The position numbers and the translations under genes were made by a program. Below the pieces are notes generated by a model. It searched no databases, was not told the DNA's origin, and saw nothing but the letters and a program-made list of their open reading frames with translations. 64,000 nt of DNA from Cryptomeria japonica (Eukaryota > Streptophyta > Pinopsida > Cupressales > Cupressaceae), in assembly GCF_030272615.1 (NCBI RefSeq), contig NC_081408.1:198118841-198182840 (forward strand), read 5' to 3'. Below, piece after piece: positions 23,990 to 36,400 of the stretch. Within the stretch, counting starts at the first letter, position 1; each line of letters opens with the position of its first letter.

Positions 23990-24545
23990 ACCTGGCAGGT
24001 ACAGCTGTCAATAATTTACTAGAGCCCAGTGGCTTTCTCTCGGCAAATGAAAAAGTGACAAGTCAGCTCTGAAGGTGATTGGACGCCAGGTGTTCACAGT
24101 GATTCAGCGGGCCCACCCCTCCTGAAAGCCTTTTCAGATGATTAAATGCCAATCAACTTAAAAGATGATCTGATGGCCCATGCTATTTTGCAAGGGTAAG
24201 ATGCTCGTTCTTTATACCCCGCGAAATAGCAAGAGTGAATGAGAGCCATCCATGTGTCATGATGGCGGCCCTAGAGGATACAACTGTTAAGAGTTTGTTG
24301 GGGCCCCGTGGTTTTCTCGGCAAATGAAAAAGTGACAAGTCAGCTCCGAAGGTGACTGGACGCCAGGTGTTCATAGTGAGTCAGCAGGCCCACCCCTCCT
24401 GAAAGCCTTTTCAGATGATTAAATGCCGATCAACTTAAAAGATGATCCGACGGCCCGCGCTATTTTGCAAGGGTAAGATGCTCGTTCTTTATACCCCGCA
24501 AAATAGCGAGAGTGAATGAGAGCAGTCCACGTGTCCGACGACATG
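23990..24545 (+). repeat. 277-bp tandem duplication in segment S
   Basis: Two units are offset by 277 bp and are highly similar from GGCAAATGAAAAAGTGACAA (24042 and 24319) through GAGTGAATGAGAGC. Each holds GCTATTTTGC...GCGAAATAGC, an inverted repeat able to form a stem over about 49 bp. The words GCTATTTTGC or CCCCGCAAAATAG recur outside the repeat near 23790, 24763 and 25431. Confidence 0.85.
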
Positions 24546-25187
24546 TGGTCTAAGAAGAAAGTGTGGGCCCGCCAAGGTGGAACCGGTGGTATAAAGGAAA
24601 GACATGCGGTCAGCGTTAAGTCGAATGTGAAGGAAATTTCAAGGCCAATGGTTGTCTACCACGTGGTATCATATAGCCAATAGAGAAGCAGGACCCGGCA
24701 CGGAGCCAAAGTTGTTAGTTAATCTAACGCTCGATCAAGTTTCTTTTGATCGAACGGTCGGTGCTATTTCGTAGGACCAAGCTGCCTAATAGTTATGCTT
24801 TGCGAAGTTGCGAAAGAGCAAAATGAAACACTTGCAGGAACGTTGTGACCCATTGGAGCGAAAAATACGAATTCTCGTATGAATTCAATTTTGAAGGGAC
24901 GGCCGAAGCATGTGGAATCAATGTTGTAGTTAAGGCCCTGAGTACAATATTTGATTTCCTATCAACCGGGTGAAGATATCTTTTAAAGAATTTTGCAGAA
25001 GAGTAGATGCAGAGTTATTTTCTTTCGGTACAGAGCAAGTTGGTTCAGTTGCAGAGCAAATTCCTTCAAGTGAAGAACAGGTTCTCTCGTATTCTTATGT
25101 AGCAATTCCTATGTAGTGTTTTAGATAAGATAATTGATTCGTCACAGAATTGTTTAAGAGTGGTATTCATTTCTTACATTTTCAAAA
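24546..25187 (+). promoter_or_regulatory. Putative promoter and leader of the segment S ORF
   Basis: GGTATAAAGGAAAG at about 24589-24602 is TATA-like and lies about 590 bp before the ORF. The sequence between is without a conserved ORF and has no obvious primer site. Assignment as promoter rests on position and the TATA word only. Confidence 0.3.
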
Positions 25188-28100
25188 TTGCTCCTAAAAG
25201 AGAATTTTTCTTGCAAAGTTAACTATTCAGAAAGGAGTGTCTGTGATGATTTTTTAGAACAATTGACATTGTCAACTAATCAGGCATCAAAGGCAAAAGA
25301 ATTAGTGCCCAAGGCCCCCCGTTTAAAGATAGGAGAAGGACTATATGACAAGGGTAACTGGTTGAGAGACCCATAGGTTGGATTGTCTAGGTTGGGGTTG
25401 TTTAAAGTTGGATTCGGAATGAGAAATTCTCCTACCCCGCAAAATAGTATCTGGGAATTAGATGTCGGGAAATTAGTAGTCCCAGGGGTATTTATGGACA
25501 TAGATCTATTGACCCAAATTATGCTCAACTATGATCTAGTCACAAGAAGCATTCGGGATATAAATGGGAAAACCCTTGTTGAGATTAATGGTGAAGAATT
25601 TAGGAAAGCTTTTGGGCTTAATGAGTTCACCAATTTTCTAGAACCTATAAATTTCACATCGTTAGCCCAAATTTATGGTGCACAGAGGATTCATCTCAAG
25701 AATGGGCCTCTCAAGGAGTTTTTTGTGAAGATAGAAGGGTTAACATTTTTAGGACCCAACACACAAGAGCCCTTTTCATTAAGTATGTTCACCTTGAGGG
25801 TTAAAGGAATGTATTGGGCACTTTGCCAAGTTTTGGGAGAAGATGCTAAAGCAAATATGCCAAATCATTACTTATTAATGATTGCTCAGATTTTGAATCC
25901 TTCTCTTGCAATTACATTTGATTATGCCTCTTTCATTGCTGATGCTATTCATGGAGGGTTAATAGGAATCAAGAATGGAAAGGTGGATAGGCCTTTCAAA
26001 TGGTACTCACTCCTGATGCATCTTTTTCTCTTCAAAGGTGGTGATTATTTTGCCAGTGGACTGGACCTTGTTAAGGAGAAAGAAGGAGAAAAAATGCCGA
26101 TACAATTATGGAGTACTATGTTGTCATGGGATAGAGAGGATGCCAGTTTTTTGAAGTTTGATAAATATTTTGCATCCAAGATAAGGACTCTCCTCTACTC
26201 TGAGAACCCAAGAATCCCCAAAGTTCTTTTGGAATTCACAAGACCAAAAGAATTTGCAGAGAACATAAAAATTGTCCATAACTGGGGTGACATTTACTTG
26301 TATCCAGTTTCCATAGTTTTCAAAGTGTTTGGTTTCAGAGGCACCCCTTTTTTTCTACCTTACCAGGTCCCTCTCAAAGTGGGAATCATAGAGATCCTTA
26401 GACAAATTGGTGGCTTACAAGAGGCAGAGTTCATAGGCAGGGGTAAAGGGACTATTTTCCCTATAACTACCATAGCTCACCAATTTGTAATAACAAAAGG
26501 AGGCTAGAATTGCTTTGAGGATTTCCTCAAGCCTTATCATTTGTCCACTGTAGTGTCCAGGTGTGTTGATCCAAAAGACTTCTTCAATGGTATGTTTAGA
26601 AAGAAGGTAGCATGCAAAGGTAGGCCTCATCAATTCCAGTTTCTTGAAGACCTCATAAAAAATGAGTTTGATCTAGATGAGCAGGAGCTAAGGAAAGAGA
26701 AGTGGGTGGCTTATAAGAAAGCCTTGGATTTTGTGCATCAGTTTGATGCCAGCTATGACCCATTGTCTAGCTTTTTCCCTCTGGAGGAGAAAATAAAGTT
26801 TTTGATTGTTTGTTTTGAAGATATGATGCAGACCCTAAAGGAGAAGTGGGAAGCTGTAATTAAAAGCAACCTTGAGAAGGCAAGAATGATCCTAAGTAGG
26901 TCATCTTTCAGCAAAGCAATCCCTCCTAGTGATTATACACTGCATAAGAAATCTAGTTATAGTGTGCTAATGCCTACAACATGGGAGCCCTCTACCTCCA
27001 AAGGAAAGAGGAAGATACAAGATGTCATTGACATCCAAGAAAACCCAAGGAAGCAAAGGGTGGGGAAAGAAGTACAATCAGATACACCTTTGTATTCCCC
27101 ATCCCAATCCCCTATCCATATAGGAAATGAGCAAGCAGCAGCTGAGCAACTCCTACAGTTAGGTAGCCTAGGAGAAATTGCCTACACTTATGATGAAGTG
27201 GAGGAAGGAATTCTAGAAGAACCCATTGCTGCTGAAATGGATATCACTACCACTGAACTCAAATGCCAGGAGTGGGATCCTGAGATAAAGTGCCTTCTTA
27301 GCTGATAAAAATTTTGTTACATCAGAAGCATTTATGTAGTTTATATGGAAACAACACATAGATAAATATAATGCTAGATGTGAAAAGAGAAAGGTTGAGC
27401 AGCCCAATAAAGATCCAGCCTTGGTAGAAGAGGAAATAAAGCAAGAGATGATGGAAGAATTCAAAACCATCACCCCTGAGTAGGGAAGAGATATGGTAGC
27501 ACAAGCTGGAGTGCTTATTTTACCCAAATGGGATATAGCAGAGGCCCTAGTACTAGATGCAGTGAGAAAAGAGACTAAACCCATGGAGGGGATTACTTTC
27601 AATAAGGATAATGCTACACTCATCATGAGGTCTCTCAAGAGAAATGAGAGTAAGAAAAGAAAAGACACCCCAGGGTCAATTTACCTTGGTGGGATGATGG
27701 TGAAGAGAGTGCAGAGTACAGGGGTAGTGGAGGCTATTAGCACTGTGTTAGAGACTGCAAAATTTAGTGTTGCAGTAGCAGAGAAGGAAGCTAAAGAGAA
27801 AGGGGCCCTCCAAGTTAAGTTGGAAATAGTTTTGAAGGCCTATAACAATGCCAAGGAGGAGTTAAGAGGTAAGTATAGCATCATTGCCAAGTTGCAGAGC
27901 TAGTTGACTGGACAATACCATCAAGGTGAGTCTTCAACACTGATGATCTCCTCTTCTCCTGCAAGACCTCCACCTACTAGCCCTATCATTGAGTTTCCAC
28001 CATCTGCAGCACCCTCCAATTCTCAAATGGTTAAATTTACTCCTCAAGAATTAGAAAACTTGAAACAGGCTCAGGCCTTATATGCAAAGAAGTATGAGGA

Positions 28101-28817
28101 GAGAGTAAGGGCTACAATTTCTAGTTTTGCAGATACAATAAATGCCTCATTGCTCTACAACAATGTAGGTAAAATTATGGATATATGGAATGAGCTCAGG
28201 AGAGACAAGTCCATTTTGACACCTATTTTTGACAAATGGAGGCCTAGGGAGCAAGATTTAGAGTCTATGTGTGTATCCTACAATGAAGCAAGGGCCAATC
28301 CCATCATCAAATCCACTTTTGATGTCGCTAAAGTCTTAGTACAATTAGCAGCAGAGGTGGATAATCTAGATAGGAAGGTTAGTTTGTGCAAAAAGGAGTA
28401 CACTGATCAAGTTTTTGAGTTGCTCCTAGGAGTTTTTGCTAGCCCGGATCAATTAAAGGACAAACAAATGTGGCTTAAGGAGATAGAAGCTAAATTGTTA
28501 GCAAGAGTTAAAGGAATTATTGATCTAGATGATGCTTCTTTCTTTGTTTTGACAATACAAGAGATAGAGAAAATTAAGTCACATTATGGTTTTCTCAATT
28601 CAGAAGTCAACAAAATGTGAAATTCTTGGAAAGGTTGACTAAGACCAAGGATAAAGTGATTAATTTCTCATGGCCGATAGAAGAGGTGTATGGTGAGTGG
28701 ACAACTAAATATGCCACCCATGATCCGGAACAGTTGGAGAGCACCCTTGAAAAGGTAGAAGAGGTTGCAACTGAACAACTTGTTGAAGAAACTGCAGAGG
28801 CCGAAAAGAGCTTGTAA
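25188..28817 (+). pseudogene. Segment S ORF: long uncharacterised protein, decayed
   Basis: About 1,200 codons can be followed. One frame runs 25188-27305 with stops at 25374 and about 26505. A second runs from about 27310 to 28620 with stops near 27480 and 27901. A third runs 28617-28817. The N-terminal 400 residues form a globular domain: ELDVGKLVVPGVFMDIDLLT, then DINGKTLVEINGEEFRKAFGL, MPNHYLLMIAQILNPSLAI and PFKWYSLLMHLFLFKGG. This resembles 'putative plant transposon protein' families; I cannot run a profile. The middle is Lys/Glu-rich with a coiled coil near 27740-27900. A Pro-rich join (PARPPPTSPIIEFPP) leads to a helical C-terminal region. Its layout, domain then charged linker then coiled coil, parallels ORF2 of element I. 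No RT, integrase or transposase motif is present. Confidence 0.6.
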
Positions 28818-29749
28818 CTGTTTTTGCGAAAAGCTTGTAACCTCTTTATTTTGAAAGAAATGATTGTAACAAACTCTCCTCGAGAAGTCCAAAGCTTTGT
28901 GCATCCATGTTGTTATAAATGGATACTAGGACTAGAGGAAAAGGGATCACAAAGAATTGTAAGAAAATGCTGCAGAAATTTATCTGAGCTTTTCTAAGTC
29001 TAATGGAGAATACTCAAAATTTCTTGTAATATTTCTTGAACTAAATATCAATATACAAACCATCAGTTTTGAGTGAAGCTTTGTGTTTTCTTCAAGTGTG
29101 TTTACAAATTTGTTTACTATTTTCATTCTGAATAATCCAAGGTTGTTCTTTTTGAATGGAATTGCAAAGCAATTTTAGTGGAAGTCTTCGTTAGCTTTTC
29201 TCTTTAGGAGGGAAATTAAAGATGCGGGGATCACTCATACCAGTAAACTCTTTGGAAGAGACTTTGAATTTTGATTATCATAGCTTAATTTGGAATGCAT
29301 AAATTCTTGTAGGTGTCAGGCATATACAAGGACTAATAGAAACCAAGCCATCGGGACGCATAAAGATGTTTTGTTTGAGGAGTATTATATGAGTTTAGAT
29401 GACTCTGTGACCTTGGATAAGGCACTGGTATTGATTGAAGTGGTTTATTGCATGTTTTGTTGATCAAAATGTTGAATTTAAGTATAGTTTCCATTCTTTG
29501 TTTTTAGTTGATTTCAAGGTGAATAGATCCACTAGTTTTCTGGACTGGTTTGTTGTGGGTTTATGTTTGAAAGTGTGAATTCAATTCACAAAGGTATACC
29601 CACCTGGGCTCTGAGTAAGTCCGAAGTGTAGAAGGTTCAATCAAACCTTGTCATATGTTGTCTTGAGAATTTCCTTATCTTTGATGTCTCTTCTGCACCG
29701 AATTTAATCATATTATTTTAAGGATGTTAAAGGGAATCAGATTTTGAAG
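28818..29749 (+). other. Segment S 3' tail; no gene seen
   Basis: This A+T-rich sequence follows the ORF stop. It resembles a 3' untranslated region, but no repeat links it to the left end of S. The right junction is at 29749/29750, where B protease text resumes. Confidence 0.4.
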
Positions 29750-31154
29750 ACAACATTGGGATATGCAATAGAATTAGTGGAACCCCGCAAAAATATAACC
29801 ATAAAATCCTATGATGATGTGGAACATTCTTCCAAAGGAGCTATTGTGTTACCTATCAGAGTGGACCCAGTGGTGAGGCACATCATCTTTCAAGTATTGG
29901 ACCTTCCTCTTTCATATAATCATCAGTGTATCAAGTTTCCCCATAACGGTGTAGAAATCACAATCCTAGGCGATGCAAATCCATTTGCATATTGTAACAA
30001 TATTAAGCATCAACCAGAGATCATTGTTCCTAACAATAGAGAAGCCATCCTATCCACATCATATGTTATTCCAGCCTCTCTTTCTAGTTCAATCACCCCT
30101 ATACCAAACCAAGAGAAGTTGAAAATAAAAATGGTTGAGTAAGGTCCTAGGGAATATAATCTAAGCCAACTCTTTTGTGTTGGGAAATTACCCACTTCTC
30201 CTAGAACTTATGGCAAGCCTCAAAGGTTGCTTCAACCACCACTGGTCAAGCAAGCATGCACTTTGGCACAATTCATCATTGGAAAAAGTCAGGAAGAGGA
30301 GACGAAAGATAAGGACCTAGCAGAATGGATCTACAAAGACCCTATCAAAGACATCCCACGAGCTAAACTACCCACAGACAAATATGGAAAAAGGCCTTAC
30401 TATCATGCAAAGAATGGGCTATGATGGCCAGAGTGCTTTGGGACCTTGTAAGAAAGGATGAAATGATCCCTTACAACCAGAGTTAAAACCCAAAGATAAC
30501 ACTAGATTAGGTTTTCAAAAGGAGTCTCTTCCTAAGCTCAAATTCAAAGGGAAACCCAACAAACCTCTATATCAACCTAATACTCTAAAGAGGCCACCCT
30601 TGATTTATTTGGCAACACCAAGAACAACACCAACTTCCCCAACAAGGCTGATAATTCCATCAGTAGCATCCACAACACCACTCACACTACTAAAAATACC
30701 TGCAAAACCCATAATCCCATTAGCATCACCGATAATATTACCTACAACGCCAATAATCCTACCTGCAGCACCAATCATCCCACCAATCAAAGCAACTGCA
30801 TCAACAACACCATTAGCAGTACCTGTACCCCCAACATCATCAACAAAAGTGGTAAACCCATCAGCAACATCAGTGGCACCCACAATACGAACAATTCTAT
30901 CACGAGCAGTACATCAGACGATCATAACTGCAGTGTTCAACTCAAAAGATATCCTGGTTCGGTATAGTAATCGGATACTAGAAAGAGACTCAGATACAGA
31001 CTCACATGAGTGGGAATTTGACTTTGTACATCTATACACATCATATGAGAAAGACACATCACCACCTCCACCTCACAAAGAAATTGTTGTTTACGTAGAG
31101 GCACAAATTAAAACCTTTTAGGTTCCTGAACTAGAAGCTCCTTCCATAGACCCT
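29750..31154 (+). pseudogene. Gypsy B protease right part and G-patch linker
   Basis: Starts with the second copy of the 159-bp block, then goes on past its left partner (YNHQCIKFPHNGVEIT). The piece 30227-30424 ends in KYGKRPYYHAKNGL, and by changing frame the following text reads as a G-patch-like Gly block to about 30520. The piece 30600-31121 is a Pro/Thr-rich low-complexity run ending in LERDSDTDSHEWEFDFVHLY, which lines up with the linker of gypsy A ([13 protein letters not shown]). The segment is cut by element I at 31159. Confidence 0.72.
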
Positions 31155-31159
31155 ACGTT

Positions 31160-31989
31160 GTTGGGATTACACACTCCAATGAGAATTGTAGGTGATTGAA
31201 GGTATTGTCATTGATGGAAACCTTGCAATCTTAGGGCATTGACAAGCATCAACACCAACATATTCTACACCAGCAGATAGTTCACCGGCAAGCACCAACA
31301 CCAACAAACTCTACACCGATAGATAGTTCACCGATAGTAACAAGGATGTTTACCAGCACCCTAGCCGATAGGATTTTAACTACTATATATTGTATTTAAT
31401 TGTAATATCCTTTTGTAAGCCAACATGGGATGTTGTAATAAGACTCATATATAAGTATGAGATCTTGTAGATCATTTTGTGTGACACAACATAGCGGATA
31501 GATAGGATGGATATGTAGAGAGAATACTAAGGTAGATCTTGTAGAAGGGTTTATGGTTATTGTATGCGCTTCAACCGATACTGAACCTGACATAGCAATT
31601 GCTTTTTGTAGTAGTACATCATATTGGATTTTCATAATCCATTTTGTAAGTCAGTGGGACTTCCTTTTGTATTTGAGTAGTGAGCTTTAGGCAGTTGGCC
31701 TTCCTGCATGTGCAGGCCCCTATTGTAAGTAATATCCATTCATTGGCCAGTGAGTGAATATTGTGGGTCACAAATCCCACCGAGGTTTTTCCCACACCGA
31801 GTTTCCTCGCCAACAATCTTGTGTTATGGTGTGCTTTCTATGTTGTCTTTATTGTTCATATTTACTGCATTAATTCTTGTTTACTGGTACATTGATTTGG
31901 AATGCAAAATATTTAATAAGGCCAGAAAATCTGTCAATCGATTAGATACTTATTCACCCCACCTCTCGGTATCTTTGGGAATCCTAACA
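31160..31989 (+). repeat. Element I 5' LTR
   Basis: 830 bp, TGTTGGGATT to CCTAACA. It is 47 bp longer than the 3' LTR because of a local duplication around the ACCAACACCAAC words near 31245-31315. A TATA-like CATATATAAG is at about 31446-31455. The TTTTTCCC...GTTTCCTCG motif is at 31782-31829. Confidence 0.92.
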
Positions 31990-31991
31990 AT

Positions 31992-32004
31992 TGGTATCAG
32001 AGCC
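31992..32004 (+). other. Element I primer binding site (initiator Met tRNA type)
   Basis: TGGTATCAGAGCC starts two bases after the LTR end, the usual place and sequence for plant copia elements. Confidence 0.92.
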
Positions 32005-32060
32005 TGGTCCTCTATTTTCAAAAGTCTAACAGCTTGAGGAAGATTTTGACACCGGTACAG

Positions 32061-33150
32061 ATGGAAAACTTGAGAAAGCAATTGGAAACAACTCTTGTAG
32101 ACTTTGATGCAGAAAAATTGAAGACTATCAAACTTGAAGATGACTTGAGGACTGCACAAAAATTCATTCAAGGACTTCAAGAGAATCTCACTATTGCTAG
32201 AAACAAAAGAAGATAACTTCATGAGAAGATACAAAATGATGAAGATGAAAAGGAAACTCTTAATGATCTTGTAAGTAAGATGAGGCAAGAAAACATGACC
32301 TTGAGGAATGAGATGCAAGACATGACTATAAGATTTTGCAAAGACATTGAAGGTAGAATGAAAAATGAATATGACTTGACTAGGAGATTCAATGATGCTG
32401 GAAATGAAAATCTAAGACTCAATCATGAAAATGATATGTTGAAGACAAATCTGATTCACATGGAGCATGATAAAACTGAACTTATGAGATAGGAGGAATT
32501 TTTGGAAAATGAGTTGGCTACTGCAAATCAACACAAAGAGAAATTCAAGAAAACTTCAGAAGAACTTGATGATGTGCTAAAAAGTCAGAAACCTAATGGA
32601 GACACTAATGGACTTGGATTTGAAGTTGGTGAAAGCTCCGGTATTGCAAACAATCATGGTCACAACAAACCAGTAAGACAACCTAATGCCTACAAATTTA
32701 ATGGGAAATGCTTTAACTATAACAAGCATGGTCATAAAGAAAATCAATGTAGATCTAGAAACTATCAAAACACTAATACACCCACCGGTCAATGTTCCAA
32801 ATGCAACAAAATTGTTCACAATTCAGAAAATTACAGAATGAATGTAAGATGTTATGTTTGTGGAAGGTTTGGACACTTATCTAATCAATGCAGAACACAA
32901 ACCGACATAAGATATGGAAAACCTATTCAAAAAAAACAATGTGACTTGTTATACTTGTAACAAAATTGGACATATTGCAAAATTTTGTAGAAGGTATCAC
33001 CGACAAATAACAAAGGACCTAGTTTGAAAGGCAAAGAGAAGGTAGAAGAGGTAAAGAAAGAATTTTCAAAACAATGGATTAGAAAGAGGGATCAAAATGT
33101 TGATGAGACTATTCCTTCACAGGTAGAACAAAGTATCACTCCACCGACAT
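32061..33150 (+). pseudogene. Element I Gag-like protein with coiled coil and four CCHC knuckles
   Basis: The ATG at 32061 starts one frame to 32960 with two stops (about 32215 and 32490). Residues 1-175 are a long coiled coil rich in Leu, Lys, Glu and Asn. There is no UBN2-type Gag core. The C-terminal part carries zinc knuckles. The first (CFNYNKHGHKENQC) has Tyr for the second Cys and the second (CSKCNKIVHNSENY) has lost its last Cys. The third, CYVCGRFGHLSNQC, is intact. A frameshift in an A-run near 32930 is followed by a fourth, CYTCNKIGHIAKFC. Multiple knuckles suggest RNA binding in a particle. The same layout occurs in G (60596-61560). Confidence 0.8.
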
Positions 33151-33471
33151 GAGACTCTTCATCCAATTGAAAAGTAATCCTTGGAGGTATTGCAACAAAT
33201 TGAAAATCATGCAAGTTTACCCTCGGTTGATGGTGAGAAGATGAACTTCTTCTTTACCAGTAGATGTGTTAAATTTCACTTAATCGGAAGACATTTATTG
33301 TTTTTGTTGAAGGAAAAGATATTATAAATTAGTAGTTTTCACTCTTTTTCACTCATCGAGCATTCAAATTTCCTAAGAGCGCGAAAAACCCAAGAAAAGG
33401 AATCCTTAGCGAGAAGAGAAGCAAGATCTTTCAAGCATCCAAACCTAAAAGGCAGATTAAGGTATTTATTA
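33151..33471 (+). promoter_or_regulatory. Spacer between gag-like ORF and ORF2 of element I
   Basis: No coding sequence. A TATA-like ATTATAAATTAG at about 33321-33332 lies 140 bp before the ORF2 ATG, followed by a purine-rich leader. It could allow separate expression of ORF2. Element G has a spacer at the same place. Confidence 0.35.
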
Positions 33472-36400
33472 ATGGCTTCCTCCTTTGTTCCTGAATTCAT
33501 TGCAAACCCTACTGTTATTGAAGTGGTTAAATGCCCTAGGCCCGTATTCAAGATTATCCTTGAAGTAGAAAAATGGGATGATACCCTAGGTGCATTTTCT
33601 AAAATCTCTAAAGGAGTTGCATATGCAAAAGACCCTAGAATTTACATACATTGCCACATTGAGGAACTACGTTCAAAATAAATCATGAAAATGTATAAGA
33701 ATGTTATCTGTGATGAGAATGGATCTGTAAAACTGAAACATAAGGTAATAGAAACCCTAGGTTTTGTGGAAATCCTTGACATTCTGGAATTTCCTAAGGA
33801 GGTTGTGAGGATTGTACTCAACAAAGTTCATGGTGAATTCTTTTGGTTAGAATCTATCCATAAGATCACTAGAGAAGCAGTTAAGGCTGTGACTAGCTTA
33901 CCTTCCACAAGTAGCAGACCAGATAAGACCAAGAAAGTTTCAAAAAACACAGTGATTACTTTAACTGGTGCAACCTATGATAGTAGATCCTTGAGAGTTA
34001 ATGATGTGAAAGATGAAAATGTTAGATTCATTAGCACGATATTAGGATATAAGGCAACACATGCTAACCGACTAAACTTAGTTTCCAATCTATGTATCAA
34101 GAGTGCATATGATATGGTTAACAATGATGCTAAGATAGATATATGTGAATGGTTGAAGAATGAATTAATTGATAATCTGAAGAAAATTAAAGGAGATAAG
34201 AAAGGTACTTTCAGATTTGGAAATCTTCTTGTATGCCTAATGCTATATATTACAAAAGAAGTTCCCGGTATAGGCAAAAAAGACTTTGGTTATGATATAC
34301 CAGTAGGGAAACAACTATTGGATATCTTCACCGACATGGGAACAAATAAGGACAACAAAATAACTGAGTATTTCCAAGCCTTTAAAACAAAAATGAAGAC
34401 TAGAGAAAGGTTACCTCAGAGTATTGTTGACAAATCAGAAAGAAATTTGTTTTGTGATTAAGAAGGATGAGATCTGGATGGAAGCATTTCTTCCTAGAAC
34501 TATTTGGGTGATAGAGATGGGATATGAGGCAGATATAAACATAATTGAAACATATGCCAAAGCCCTACTTGAAGCCCCTAGAGAACCAGAAGAAAAAGTT
34601 TTTGGTAATGCTGAGACTATAGAGAGTGGTGTACAAACTTTGAAACAAAGGAAGAGAAGAGAGAAATATATCAGAAGTGCATCTAAGTAGGTTAAAGAAA
34701 TAAAGGAAAATGTAATGAATATCACTGGTATAAAGGAAAGTGATTTGGAAGGATTACAACCAGAAGCTCACCTCTCACCGGTTGGAACTTCATTAGAAAG
34801 TGAAATCCCAACTAAATTCAAAAGAGTTGATAGGAAGAGAAAACCCTCACTGGTACCCTCTCCTCCTCCCAAGAAAACCAAGACAACAAGGCAAAAACAA
34901 CAGGTAGTAAGGCCCCCAGCTAAAAATATGACACCAAGAAAGAGAAAGAAAAATAGGTTATTCCTCCTCTTGACAACTTGCTGAATGAAATAACTAATGA
35001 TGGAATCTTGTCTGATATTAGTAAATTGTATGATACATTTACCAATGAGGAAAAGGAAAGCATAGAAAATATTATCATTTTACACCTCGACATCTATAAG
35101 AAAGTTTTGATAGAGGTTGTAGATGATTTACCTAGTGACCTATATAGGCGACTTGATGCTAAAAGGTTAGCAATTATGGAACTAGACAAGAAAATAAAGA
35201 TTGAGAAACTATTAGTTGTTCACCCTGTTAAATCAGTGGAATAAATTGATGAGTTGATCAATGAAGCTAACAGAATAGTATTTTCTAGTGGTCACCAACA
35301 TGTAAGTCTAATGATCGACAGAGTTAATAAGATATCAGAAGAAACAATAGATAAATGGGACATCTTCTTTATGGAGAAGGAGAAACAAGAAGAGCTCAAA
35401 AGACCTAAAGCTTTTAAGGTATACCAAAAGGATAAGGAAAAAGGAAAAGGCAAAATAGGTGGACTACCAAATATAAAAGTGACAGACAATTTACCACCAC
35501 CTACTATTACTCCACCGATTCAGACAGATGCAACACCAGATACCGAGGATGTGGAACTTCCACATGAGGATACGAATCCTGAGTCTAAAATCTTGTATAC
35601 CATGAACATAGACACTCGGGAGGTCAATATTGTAGTTTACAAAGAAAGTATTGAGGAAAAGAAGAAAGATGTTGCTCCTGAGAAACCGGGTGACAATATT
35701 GAGGTAGAGACACATGCAAAAAATACAGAGAAACCTACTAAGTCACCAGTAGTGGATAGTGTAGAGGTATAGATAGAGAAACTGACAGTGGATACCATTG
35801 AGAAACAATAAAAAAAACTGGCAGAAGAGAGCATAGAGATACAAGTTGAGAAACAAGTTGACCTTCAGGTACATACAGAGACAATGCCACCGACAACTGC
35901 TGAGAAACCTAAACCTTTGCTAGTTGAAATGCAAACACAAACTAACCTACCAGAGGTCAAAACAAGCAAAGTGGTTATTCACACTAGTAGCATAGAGATT
36001 GTTAAGGTAAATGGTCAGTCATCCAGTACTTCCATGATAGAATTCAGACCAACAAATGTAACTAAGGTACTTTTAGATTCTATTAAGAAGATTACTGATT
36101 GTATTGCACTAGCTTATAAGGCTATAGATGATACCATTCCTATTCTTAAATTGATTACACCCAAGTGTAATATAGACAATAAACATTCTTTGAGCCAATT
36201 AGACACATTGTTTAAGTATATCACCAACAATATACTGACTATGGAACAAATAAATGAAGAGACATTTAACGAGAAGATGGACAGAGAAAAGGAGAATTTC
36301 TTTGATGAGACAATAAAGAAGTGCATGGGACACATTGACACCCTCTTACCGGCATTGAGTAAAAAAATTATGGAGTTTAAGAAACTATATAGAGATACAT

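Larger units (their letters stand above)
23441..29749 (+). mobile_element. Segment S: inserted 6.3-kb unit of unknown class, flanked by 159-bp direct repeats
   Basis: B protease sequence at 23282-23440 stops at 23440 and restarts, with the same 159 bases, at 29750-29908. The two copies differ at only about seven sites. Between them is a unit with a 1.7-kb G+C-richer upstream region, one long decayed ORF (25188-28817) and a 0.9-kb A+T-rich tail. I find no LTRs, no polyA tail, no convincing terminal inverted repeats and no helitron-like ends. A 159-bp target duplication does not fit LTR, Mutator, hAT or helitron insertion. Repair of a widely staggered break using ectopic DNA is one explanation, which is inference. 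Confidence 0.6.

Noticed and set aside
23441-29749. Helitron or LTR element
   Set aside because: No terminal direct repeats, no CTRR-hairpin end and no helicase or Rep motif could be found by reading.
30605-30883. 92-codon Gly/Val-rich ORF on the minus strand
   Set aside because: It is the complement of the simple ACC/CCA-rich linker of gypsy B.
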